From Streptomyces sp. Je 1-332 (lineage in GTDB: Bacteria; Actinomycetota; Actinomycetes; Streptomycetales; Streptomycetaceae): a DNA stretch of 64,000 nt. Positions within the stretch are counted from its first letter, which is position 1; every line of letters starts with the position of its first letter. Shown in pieces: positions 8,764 to 15,594 of this stretch. A program made the translations under genes and the position numbers. The stretch is from assembly GCF_040730185.1 (NCBI RefSeq), contig NZ_CP160402.1:5704001-5768000 (forward strand), read 5' to 3'. Under the pieces are notes generated by a model. The model saw nothing but the letters and a program-made list of their open reading frames with translations. It was not told where the DNA came from and searched no databases.

Positions 8764-9092
8764 CTGCGCGGAGCGCCGTGGACTAAGGGGTGTGGTCCAC
8801 GACGCCGGAACGACCTGAGCCCGGGTCAATGGGGGTCGTGGCCCCGACTATGGCAGACGGGGCCCGGCGATCCAAAAGTCCCTATCCGGGTATATGGGGG
8901 CAAAACGGGGCAGTGTAAATGTGAATCCTTGGTGAGCTGGGACACCTGCCTGGTAAACGCTGGTTAAGTTCTGGCTGTGACAGGTGTTCCGCAAGGGCAG
9001 ATGGCGCGGCGCACACCCTCGCCCCGCCGACCCGAAGGGCGCGCAGGAGGGCAATAAACGGCTTTCGCCCTCTTTGCCCATTAAATGGTCGC
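8764..9092. other. Gene-free stretch with promoter-like signals
   Basis: No protein-coding signal here. ACACCTG (8942-8948) and CAGGTGT (8981-8987) are inverted repeats flanking a -10-like TAAGTT (8965-8970), so this may be an alternative promoter with an operator. Immediately before the next gene, TTAAAT (9081-9086), inside the palindrome CCATTAAATGG, sits 7 nt before the GTG start and would give a leaderless message. Confidence 0.4.
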
Positions 9093-9872
9093 GTGACCGA
9101 GACCGACCGCCGTGGAGCCCTGCGCACGGGAGCCGGACTGGCCGTCGCGGGCGCGCTCACCGCAGGCTGCTCCTCCTTCGGAGCCGCCCCCGCGGACCAG
9201 GCCGCTCCCGCCGCCCGCTACCCCGCCGCGAAAACACCCCGAGCCGCCCCCGCACCCCGCCGCTTCCCCGGCCTCCCCGACCAGATCGCGCACAGCCCCC
9301 GCGGCCGGCCCCAGGTCGCCCTCACCTTCCACGGCCAGGGCGACCCGGCCACCGCACGCTCCCTGCTCACCATCGCCGAGCAGGCGGACGCGAAGATCAC
9401 CGTCCTCGCCGTCGGCAGCTGGCTCGACGAACACCCCGAACTCGCCCGCCGCATCCTCGACGGCGGCCACGACCTCGGCAACCACACCCACCACCACCGC
9501 ACCATCAACGCGCTGCCCGAGGCCGAAGCCCACGCGGAGATCACCGGCTGCGCCGAACGCCTGCGCCGCCTCACCAGCTCCATCGGCACCTGGTTCCGCC
9601 CCTCCAGAGCCGCGACCGCGACCCCCCTCGTCGCCCGCCTCGCCCGCCGCGCCGGCTACCCGCACGTCCTGTCGTACGACGTCGACTCCCTCGACTTCAC
9701 CTCGCCCGGCGCCCAGGCCGTCACCCGCAAGATCACCTCGGAGGTGCGCCCCGGTTCCGTCGTGAGCCTGCACTTCGGGTACGCGGACACGGTCGCCGCG
9801 CTCCCCGCCGTCCTGGAAGAACTGGACCGCCGCGACCTGCGCGCGGTGACGACCACGGAGTTGCTGACCTGA
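9093..9872 (+). CDS. Polysaccharide-deacetylase-like lipoprotein with an altered metal site
   Basis: A 259-residue lipoprotein: positively charged N-terminus (TETDRRGALR), lipobox LTAGC, Ala/Pro linker, then a NodB-fold domain from residue ~65. The first NodB motif, normally TFDDG, reads LTFHGQGD, so the catalytic and metal-binding Asp pair is missing. The second motif is kept as GNHTHHH, and the third is weak (RPSRAATATP instead of RPP). It may be a variant deacetylase or a binding protein rather than a standard enzyme. The GTG start lacks a Shine-Dalgarno and sits 7 nt after a -10-like box. Its stop overlaps the next start (TGATG). Confidence 0.8.
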   Translation: MTETDRRGALRTGAGLAVAGALTAGCSSFGAAPADQAAPAARYPAAKTPRAAPAPRRFPGLPDQIAHSPRGRPQVALTFHGQGDPATARSLLTIAEQADAKITVLAVGSWLDEHPELARRILDGGHDLGNHTHHHRTINALPEAEAHAEITGCAERLRRLTSSIGTWFRPSRAATATPLVARLARRAGYPHVLSYDVDSLDFTSPGAQAVTRKITSEVRPGSVVSLHFGYADTVAALPAVLEELDRRDLRAVTTTELLT

Positions 9873-11059
9873 TGACCCTCCATCTGAACCTCACCCGGCG
9901 CACCGCGGCGGTCGTCGCCGCCGGTGCCGTCGTCACCGCCGCGCTCGCCGGCTGTGCCGGCGACGCCCGCGAGAACGAGGCCCTGAGCACCAAGGGCGTC
10001 CAGAAGCCCGCCGAGTCCAAGGCTCCGCCCGGACTGCCCGGCATGCCGCCCGTCCTCGACCCCAAGGACGTCTACGCGGCCGACCGCCCGAACAAACTCT
10101 CCCCGGTGGTCAAGGACTTCCCCTCCCGGGTCTACGTCCCCAACACCAACTCCAACACCGTCTCGGTCATCGACCCCAAGTCGTACGAAGTGATCGACAC
10201 GATCGATGTCGGGGTCCAGCCCCAGCACGTCGTCCCCTCCTGGGACATGAAGACGCTCTGGGTCAACAACAACCGCGGGCACACGCTCACCCCCATCGAC
10301 CCCAAGACCGGCAAGGCGGGCAAGCCTGTCGACGTGCACGACCCGTACAACCTCTACTTCACGCCCAACGGCAAATACGCGATCGTGATGGCGTCGATGG
10401 ACCGCGAGCTCGTCTTCCGCGACCCGCACACCATGAAGAAGGTCAGGACCGAACCGGTCAGCTGCTACGGCGTCAACCACGCCGACTTCTCCGCCGACGG
10501 CCGCTACTTCATCGTCTCCTGCGAGTTCTCGGGCGAACTCCTGAAGGTCGACACCGAGAAGATGAAGGTGGTCGCCCAGCAGAAGCTGCCCTTCGAGGGC
10601 GCCATGCCGCAGGACGTGAAGATCTCGCCCGACGGCAAGACCTTCTACGTCGCCGACATGATGGCCCACGGCATGTGGGTCCTGAGCGGCGAGAAGTTCG
10701 ACAAGCCGAAGCTCCTGCCGACGGGCAAGGGCACCCACGGTCTGTACGTCAGCCGGGACTCGCGCGAGATGTACGTGTCCAACCGCGGCGAGGGCACCGT
10801 CTCGGTGTTCGACTTCGCCAAGAACAAGCTCACCAAGAAGTGGAAGCTCCCCCAGGGCGGCAGCCCCGACATGGGTGGAGTGTCGGCGGACGGCAACACC
10901 CTCTGGCTGTCGGGGCGTTACGACTCCGAGGTGTACGCCATCGACACCCGCACCGGCGTCCAGACGGCCCGCATCCCCGTCGGCGGCGGCCCGCACGGCC
11001 TCGCGGTCTACCCGCAGCCCGGCCGCTACTCCCTCGGCCACACGGGGATCTTCCGCTGA
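9872..11059 (+). CDS. YncE/YVTN-type beta-propeller lipoprotein
   Basis: A 395-residue exported protein with lipobox ALAGC (Cys near 29), then repeated ~42-residue blades such as SRVYVPNTNSNTVSVIDPKS, PDGKTFYVADMMAHGMWVLS and REMYVSNRGEGTVSVFD. That pattern fits a beta-propeller of about seven blades, tethered outside the membrane. Ligand and function are unknown; such propellers usually mediate binding. The ATG shares one base with the stop of the deacetylase-like gene, so the two are translationally coupled and probably work together at the cell surface. Confidence 0.82.
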   Translation: MTLHLNLTRRTAAVVAAGAVVTAALAGCAGDARENEALSTKGVQKPAESKAPPGLPGMPPVLDPKDVYAADRPNKLSPVVKDFPSRVYVPNTNSNTVSVIDPKSYEVIDTIDVGVQPQHVVPSWDMKTLWVNNNRGHTLTPIDPKTGKAGKPVDVHDPYNLYFTPNGKYAIVMASMDRELVFRDPHTMKKVRTEPVSCYGVNHADFSADGRYFIVSCEFSGELLKVDTEKMKVVAQQKLPFEGAMPQDVKISPDGKTFYVADMMAHGMWVLSGEKFDKPKLLPTGKGTHGLYVSRDSREMYVSNRGEGTVSVFDFAKNKLTKKWKLPQGGSPDMGGVSADGNTLWLSGRYDSEVYAIDTRTGVQTARIPVGGGPHGLAVYPQPGRYSLGHTGIFR

Positions 11060-11145
11060 GCTGTTCAACGGTTGACCACAGCGGCCACCGGGCACGAGAA
11101 GGGTAGATCCAGCCGCCCTCCCCTCTGCCGCTCAGGAGGCCGCAC

Positions 11146-11697
11146 GTGCTCAAAGGCATCGACGTCAGCTCGTACCAGTCCACATTCGAGACGGACGGCA
11201 TCTCCTTCGTCATCATCAAGGCGACAGAGGGCCGTTCGTACGTCAACCCGAGGCTGACGGCCCAGACGAAGCGAGCACGGGACGGCGGCTGCGTGGTCGG
11301 CTTCTACCACTTCCTGTGGCCGGGGAACATCACGGCCCAGGCGGAGTACTTCGTCAGCAAAGCCCCTGAGAAGTCAGGGGACTTGCTGGCGGTGGACTGG
11401 GAGTGGACGGGGGACCGCACGCGCGCGAGCAACGCGGAGAAGGACCGGTTCATCCGGGAGGTGAAGCGGTTGCGGCCTTCTCATAAGACGTTGCTCTACA
11501 CGAACCGCGACTTTTGGTTGAACTACGACACCACGTCCTACGCCGGCGACGGCCTCTGGATCGCCGACTACGTCACGGCGGGCAAGCCCCGCATCCAGGC
11601 GGACTGGCGCATCCACCAGTACACGTCGACGCCACTGGACAAGAATGTGGCGGACTTCGCCAGCGAGGACGCGCTGCGGGACTGGGCCAAGCCGTAG
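11146..11697 (+). CDS. Glycoside hydrolase family 25-like (lysozyme-type) protein without signal peptide
   Basis: This 183-residue product covers a whole GH25 barrel and little else. The N-terminal GIDVSSYQ and the later AVDWEWTG carry the acidic residues (Asp and the Asp-x-Glu pair) expected of a GH25 muramidase; YHFLWPG and LLYTNRDFW are also typical. No signal peptide or transmembrane segment is present, so export by Sec or Tat is not evident. It may act inside the cell or leave by another route. The start is GTG 11146, with AGGAGG 6 nt upstream. No clear promoter hexamers are visible upstream. Confidence 0.82.
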   Translation: MLKGIDVSSYQSTFETDGISFVIIKATEGRSYVNPRLTAQTKRARDGGCVVGFYHFLWPGNITAQAEYFVSKAPEKSGDLLAVDWEWTGDRTRASNAEKDRFIREVKRLRPSHKTLLYTNRDFWLNYDTTSYAGDGLWIADYVTAGKPRIQADWRIHQYTSTPLDKNVADFASEDALRDWAKP

Positions 11698-11725
11698 CCA
11701 CCCCCGCCGCGCGACCGGTGGCGGG

Positions 11726-12385
11726 TCAGGCGCGCCACTCCGCCGTGCGCTCGGGAGAGGCCTCGGACAGGGCCTTGGTGACGGCTTCGGTGTCCTTGGC
11801 CAGGCCGTAGACCGGGGTGCCCGGCTGCTGACGCCAGGACTCGTCCTGGCCGCCCGTGTCGACGGTGTCGAAGCCGATCTCGTCGAGGAGATCGCGTACG
11901 ACCTTCTTGGCGGCCTCGTCGTCGCCGGCCACCGGGAGGGCGACGCGGCCGGGGGTGCCCTTGGGCTGGGGCTTGTCGAGGATGTCGTGGGCGTAGGTGC
12001 CGTTGAAGGCCTTGATCACCGGGTGGCCGATTTGGCGCTCGGTCCAGCGGCTCTCCGTCAGGCCCTCCTCGATTTCGGCGATCTTCCCGTCGCGCTGCTG
12101 CGGGTAGTAGTTGCCGGTGTCGATGACGGCGACGTTCTCGGCGGCGCCGTCGAGGAAGCCGGACGGCAGGTCCGGTACGGCCTTCAGGGGGATCGTCACG
12201 ACGACGACCTCCGCGTTGTGTGCGGCCTCCTCGACCGTCACGGCCTTGGCTCCGGTCTCTTCGACGAGTGCCGTGAGGGTGTGCGGGCCGCGGGAGTTCG
12301 CCACGGACACGTCGTGACCGACGGCCGTGAGGCGACGGGTGAGGTTGCCGCCGATGTTGCCCGCGCCAATGATGCCGATCTTCAT
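11726..12385 (-). CDS. NADPH-dependent F420-reductase-like dinucleotide-binding protein
   Basis: A 219-residue Rossmann protein starting MKIGIIGAGNIGGNLTRRL, with the GxGxxG nucleotide loop at residues ~7-12. The fold resembles NADPH:F420 oxidoreductases and related coenzyme-binding proteins. The exact substrate is not shown by the sequence. It is the last gene of a three-gene overlapping set: its ATG overlaps the stop of the ABA4-like gene as ATGA. It also has its own Shine-Dalgarno (GGAGGGG). Confidence 0.8.
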   Translation of the reverse strand: MKIGIIGAGNIGGNLTRRLTAVGHDVSVANSRGPHTLTALVEETGAKAVTVEEAAHNAEVVVVTIPLKAVPDLPSGFLDGAAENVAVIDTGNYYPQQRDGKIAEIEEGLTESRWTERQIGHPVIKAFNGTYAHDILDKPQPKGTPGRVALPVAGDDEAAKKVVRDLLDEIGFDTVDTGGQDESWRQQPGTPVYGLAKDTEAVTKALSEASPERTAEWRA

Positions 12386-12894
12386 GACTGACCCCTCCGG
12401 GGTAGGTTCGCCGGTGTCGTAACGGAGCCAACCTCCGGATCGGCTGCGATATTCCGGCTCTCGGTTCGCGCGGCCACCCGCCGTTCCCGCGCCGCACGCA
12501 GCAGCAGGAAGATCAGCAGCCCGAACGGCGAGAAGAGGATCGTCAGGACCAGGAGCGGCCCCGTCACCAGCGGATGGATGCCGATGCGCCGCGCCTCGTG
12601 GTACATCCACTGTCCGATCAGCAGGTCCCAGGCGATGACCTGGGCCCAGATGGCGCCCGCCCCGTTGGCGAGGACGAGCAGCTCGCGGAAGCCGTCGATG
12701 TCCGGGTTGCTCACGGCTGCCCAGAGTTCCGGGAGGACCGGCAGCGCCATCGCCACGTAGACGGCGAGGATCGGTACGACGGTGAGGGGCGAGGCGGCGA
12801 CGCGGGCCGTCGTTCGCCATCCCGGCGCGAAGATCATGAGCAGCCAGACCGGTGCGGCCAGCCAGAAGGAGAGTTCGAAGAGGATTCCGGTCAT
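12382..12894 (-). CDS. ABA4-like (DUF4281) membrane protein
   Basis: A 170-residue protein with about four transmembrane helices (FELSFWLAAPVWLLMIFAP, PLTVVPILAVYVAMALPVL, then IWAQVIAWDLLIGQWMYHEA and VLTILFSPFGLLIFLLL). The segment WDLLIGQWMYHEARR is typical of the ABA4 family, known from plant neoxanthin synthesis and of unknown function in bacteria. Start and stop codons overlap those of both neighbours by four bases (ATGA), indicating one coupled operon. Confidence 0.82.
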   Translation of the reverse strand: MTGILFELSFWLAAPVWLLMIFAPGWRTTARVAASPLTVVPILAVYVAMALPVLPELWAAVSNPDIDGFRELLVLANGAGAIWAQVIAWDLLIGQWMYHEARRIGIHPLVTGPLLVLTILFSPFGLLIFLLLRAARERRVAARTESRNIAADPEVGSVTTPANLPRRGQS

Positions 12895-13874
12895 GCCACG
12901 AGCTCCTTGTCGTCGTCGGTGTCGGTGCTTCCGGGCGTCTGAACCGGTCCGCTGCCAGGGCCGGTTGGCGCCCGGAGGGCTACGAAGGTGCCGGCTGCCG
13001 TGGCGGCGAGGATCAGCCCCGCAGCCGTGAGTGTCGTGCCGTCCGGGTGGATGAGCGGCTGGCCGCGCAGTGCCTGCCAGGTGACGAGGGCGAAGGCGGC
13101 GGCGTACGCGGCCGATGCGATGAGCACGAGCCGCAGGCGCACTCGTCCGTCGGCGAGCAGGTCGAAGCGGGGGCGTGCCGCGAGCGCGGTCAGCGCCATG
13201 AGGAGCAGGGGGAGCAGCTGGAGTGCGTGCATGCCGACGAAGTGCGGGACGCGCAGGTCGCCACCCGTGGTCGACCAGCCGGTGAGCGGCATGGAGGGGC
13301 CGCCGTCCGGTACGCCGACGCTGTGCGCGCCGACGACCGGGGAGGAGCCCCGCTCCTGAGCGGGCGTCGGCCGGGTCATCAGGAACCCGATGGCTGCCCC
13401 GGCGAGCGCGAGCGTGATCCCGCAGCGCAGTGCCCAGGCCGACGCGCGGTCGGCGATCCTGGCGCGCAGCAGCAGCACGGCGATGAGCAGGGTGCCGAGC
13501 CACAGGATGACGACGGTGACGGCCATCGCGTTGAACAGGGCTTCGTCGAAGGGGGTTTGCTGGTTGAAGTGGCTGCGCTTCCCGCGCACCACCTGCCCGG
13601 TGATGATCACCATCTCGGCGAGGCTCGCCACGGCGACGACCGTGCCCGCCCACCAGCCGGCTTTCTGGCCGCGGTCCAGGAGCGACAGCATCCAGGCGAG
13701 CGAGAGCCCGTACGCGATGAACGAGACGGAGAACTTGAACGGCTTGAACCAGATCGGCGCGCCCACGAGGACGCGGTCGTCGACGGCGAGGCCAATGGCG
13801 GAGACGACGGCCAGGGTCGCCATGGAGGCGGAGAACACCACGAGTGGCCGGTGCCAGGAACTCCATAAAGGCAT
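12891..13874 (-). CDS. Polytopic membrane protein of unknown function
   Basis: This 327-residue product has about eight hydrophobic helices; the conserved-looking loop segment IWFKPFKFSVSF lies near residues 38-49 and HFVGMHALQLLP near 215. I do not recognise a catalytic motif. It is the first gene of a set of three that overlap by ATGA junctions (this gene, the ABA4-like gene, the dinucleotide-binding gene). The start ATG 13874 is preceded by AGGGGG. It is divergent from a MerR regulator across a 159-nt region with a large inverted repeat. Confidence 0.75.
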   Translation of the reverse strand: MPLWSSWHRPLVVFSASMATLAVVSAIGLAVDDRVLVGAPIWFKPFKFSVSFIAYGLSLAWMLSLLDRGQKAGWWAGTVVAVASLAEMVIITGQVVRGKRSHFNQQTPFDEALFNAMAVTVVILWLGTLLIAVLLLRARIADRASAWALRCGITLALAGAAIGFLMTRPTPAQERGSSPVVGAHSVGVPDGGPSMPLTGWSTTGGDLRVPHFVGMHALQLLPLLLMALTALAARPRFDLLADGRVRLRLVLIASAAYAAAFALVTWQALRGQPLIHPDGTTLTAAGLILAATAAGTFVALRAPTGPGSGPVQTPGSTDTDDDKELVA

Positions 13875-13931
13875 GTAGATCCCCCTGCTTTGACGGCGAT
13901 GCGGAGACGGGCACGGCACCGACGGCCACTT

Positions 13932-13975
13932 ATAGATAGTGGCGCTGTCCGCTATCCGATAGCGCCACTATCTAT
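13932..13975. promoter_or_regulatory. Large inverted repeat in a divergent promoter region (MerR operator candidate)
   Basis: ATAGATAGTGGCGCT (13932-13946) and AGCGCCACTATCTAT (13961-13975) are perfect 15-bp arms. Inside the spacer lies another dyad, GCTATC/GATAGC (13951-13963). A -10-like TATGAT (13973-13978) reads toward the MerR gene, so the right arm overlaps the promoter. The site is placed to control both directions. Confidence 0.65.
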
Positions 13976-14033
13976 GATGTGGGTGTGGGATGGCAAGGGC
14001 GGACAGAGGAATGGACAGAGGAGTGGACAGGCC

Positions 14034-14714
14034 GTGCGCATTGGTGAGTTGAGCCGCAGGACCGGTGTGCCGGTGCCGACGATCAAGTACTACGTCCGTG
14101 AAGGGCTGCTGCCGCCAGGCGAGTTGAGCAGCCCGAACCAGGCCCAGTACGACGACGCGCACGAGCGCAGGCTGCGTCTCATCCGGGCGCTGCTTGACGT
14201 GGGCGGCCTGAAGGTGGCCGCGATCGCGGAGGTGCTCGGCGCGGTCGACGACCCCGGGCGCCCGCTGCACAAGGTGCTGGGTGCCGCCGCGGACCGGCTC
14301 GGTTCCGCGGGGGGAGCGGAGGACGACGCGGAGGCGGAGACCGCGCGGACGGCGGTCGAGGAACTGATCGCGCGCCGCGGCTGGCGCACCCACGAGTCGA
14401 ACCCCGCGGCCGCCGACCTGTCACGGGCCCTGGCCGCCATGGGCAGGGTCGGCCACGGGGCGTTCACGGAACTGCTCGACGAGTACGCCGACGCCGCCGA
14501 GCTGGTCGCCCGCGCCGACCTCGGCTACGTGAGCCGGCGGGCGACCGTCGAAGATCTGGTGGAGAGCGTGGTGATCGGCACGGTCCTGGGGGAGGCGGTG
14601 TTCAGCGCGCTGCGGCGGCTCGCTCACGTGAACGCGTCGGCGCGGTTGTACGGGGCCGATGGTGTGGGGCGCGAGGGGCGGGGCGGGGGAGTGGGCGCCA
14701 GGGGCGAGGGCTAG
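14034..14714 (+). CDS. MerR-family transcriptional regulator
   Basis: A 226-residue product. Residues ~1-70 are a MerR winged helix-turn-helix (RIGELSRRTGVPVPTIKYYV, then YDDAHERRLRLIRALLDVGG). The C-terminal ~150 residues are an effector or dimerisation region without recognised ligand motifs. The chosen start is GTG 14034, with AGAGGAG about 10 nt upstream; the ATG pair at 13974/13977 is in frame but lies within the promoter. Its 3' end overlaps that of the FadR-type gene by four bases (CTAG). Confidence 0.85.
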   Translation: MRIGELSRRTGVPVPTIKYYVREGLLPPGELSSPNQAQYDDAHERRLRLIRALLDVGGLKVAAIAEVLGAVDDPGRPLHKVLGAAADRLGSAGGAEDDAEAETARTAVEELIARRGWRTHESNPAAADLSRALAAMGRVGHGAFTELLDEYADAAELVARADLGYVSRRATVEDLVESVVIGTVLGEAVFSALRRLAHVNASARLYGADGVGREGRGGGVGARGEG

Positions 14715-15403
14715 TCGCGGGCCGGCAACCGGCCGAGGGTGTCCTGGAGTTCGGTCTGCGCCACGCGTGCCGCCTCCTCCGCGTCCTTCGCCTCGACGGC
14801 CCGTACGAGGGCGGCATGGGCGGCGTCGCCGTGGCTCGTCTCCTCGGTGCGTACGTCGATCAGATCGAGGAGGTTGAGCAGGCCCTCCCGCAGCACGGGG
14901 GCGAACTCCGCGAAGAGGTCCGTGAGGACGGGGTTGTGGGCCGCCGCCACGACGGCCGCGTGCAGGGCGATGTCGGCGTCGATGAAAGCGGCGTCGCTCG
15001 CGGACGCGGTGGCCCTGCGACCTTCGAGCGCGGCGCGCATCGCGGTGATGTCCTCGTCGGTGCGCCGCATCGCCGCGAGGCGTGCCGCCTGGACCTCCAC
15101 CAGCATCCGCACCTCGTACACGTCCGACACCGCCGCCCGCCGCAGCCGTGTCGGCCAGTCCGCGACCGGCTCGGTCGCGATGACGAAGACACCGGCGCCC
15201 TGCCGGGACTTGACGAGTCCGGCCCCGGCGAGCGAGCGCAGTGCCTCGCGGACGGTGGAGCGGCCGATGCCGAGTTCTCTGGCCAGGGTCGTCTCGCCGG
15301 GGAGCTTGCTGCCGATGGGCCACCGGCCGCCGGTGATCTGCTCGCGCAGGCGCTTGGTGGCCTGTTCGACCAGGGGGCTGGGACGCAGGGAGCCGAGCGG
15401 CAT
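14711..15403 (-). CDS. FadR-type GntR regulator (FCD domain)
   Basis: A 230-residue regulator: GntR winged helix at residues ~8-75 (LREQITGGRWPIGSKLPGE, then STVREALRSLAGAGLV), followed by an all-helical FCD domain (~90-225). FCD proteins usually bind small carboxylates at a metal site. The start ATG 15403 has GAAGG 7 nt upstream. It is divergent from the leuA leader with only 76 nt between, and the direct repeats there could be its operator. A role in leucine or acyl-carboxylate control is inferred from position only. Confidence 0.87.
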   Translation of the reverse strand: MPLGSLRPSPLVEQATKRLREQITGGRWPIGSKLPGETTLARELGIGRSTVREALRSLAGAGLVKSRQGAGVFVIATEPVADWPTRLRRAAVSDVYEVRMLVEVQAARLAAMRRTDEDITAMRAALEGRRATASASDAAFIDADIALHAAVVAAAHNPVLTDLFAEFAPVLREGLLNLLDLIDVRTEETSHGDAAHAALVRAVEAKDAEEAARVAQTELQDTLGRLPARD

Positions 15404-15428
15404 GCGGGGGCCTTCCCGGAACGTGAAG

Positions 15429-15455
15429 TTGTCTGAGGAGTACTTGTCTGAGGAG
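15429..15455. repeat. Tandem 12-bp direct repeats between the FadR-type gene and leuA
   Basis: TTGTCTGAGGAG occurs at 15429-15440 and again at 15444-15455, a 15-bp period. The second copy contains TTGTCT, the likely -35 box of the leuA leader promoter. This is a good candidate binding site for a regulator, most simply the divergent FadR-type protein. Confidence 0.6.
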
Positions 15456-15480
15456 CTGACGTGTGCCTAGTGTCGGCCCA
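15444..15480 (+). promoter_or_regulatory. Promoter of the leuA leader (leaderless)
   Basis: TTGTCT (15444-15449), an 18-nt spacer, then TAGTGT (15468-15473). The last T of the -10 box is 7 nt before the A of the leader-peptide ATG, so transcription probably starts at or next to that codon. Confidence 0.6.
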
Positions 15481-15527
15481 TGATCTTCTGCGGTCTCCTT
15501 CTTCTCGGCTGCCGCGGCGGGGCCTGA
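15480..15527 (+). CDS. leuA leader peptide, leucine-rich
   Basis: A 15-codon open frame encoding [15 protein letters not shown]. It contains four consecutive leucine codons (CTC CTT CTT CTC) followed by a GC-rich segment that takes part in alternative hairpins. Such a run of the end-product amino acid in a short ORF before a biosynthetic gene is the hallmark of transcription attenuation. The ATG sits at the predicted transcription start, so translation would be leaderless. It is too short for length-based gene finders. Confidence 0.72.
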   Translation: MIFCGLLLLGCRGGA

Positions 15528-15579
15528 AGCGACCGGCACCCCGCCGCGGGGTGCCGTGCTGCCGGTCGGCTGCCGACCG
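15512..15579 (+). promoter_or_regulatory. leuA attenuator: mutually exclusive hairpins
   Basis: GGCACCCC/GGGGTGCC (15535-15542/15548-15555) forms an 8-bp stem. The segment CCGCGGCGGGG (15512-15522) at the end of the leader ORF is exactly complementary to CCCCGCCGCGG (15539-15549), so an 11-bp alternative pairing would disrupt that stem. A further hairpin, CGGTCGG/CCGACCG (15563-15579), lies just before the leuA ribosome site. A ribosome stalled at the Leu codons would favour one of these structures. No T tract follows, so control could be on termination or on translation. Confidence 0.62.
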
Positions 15580-15594
15580 AGCCGAGAGGCCACC

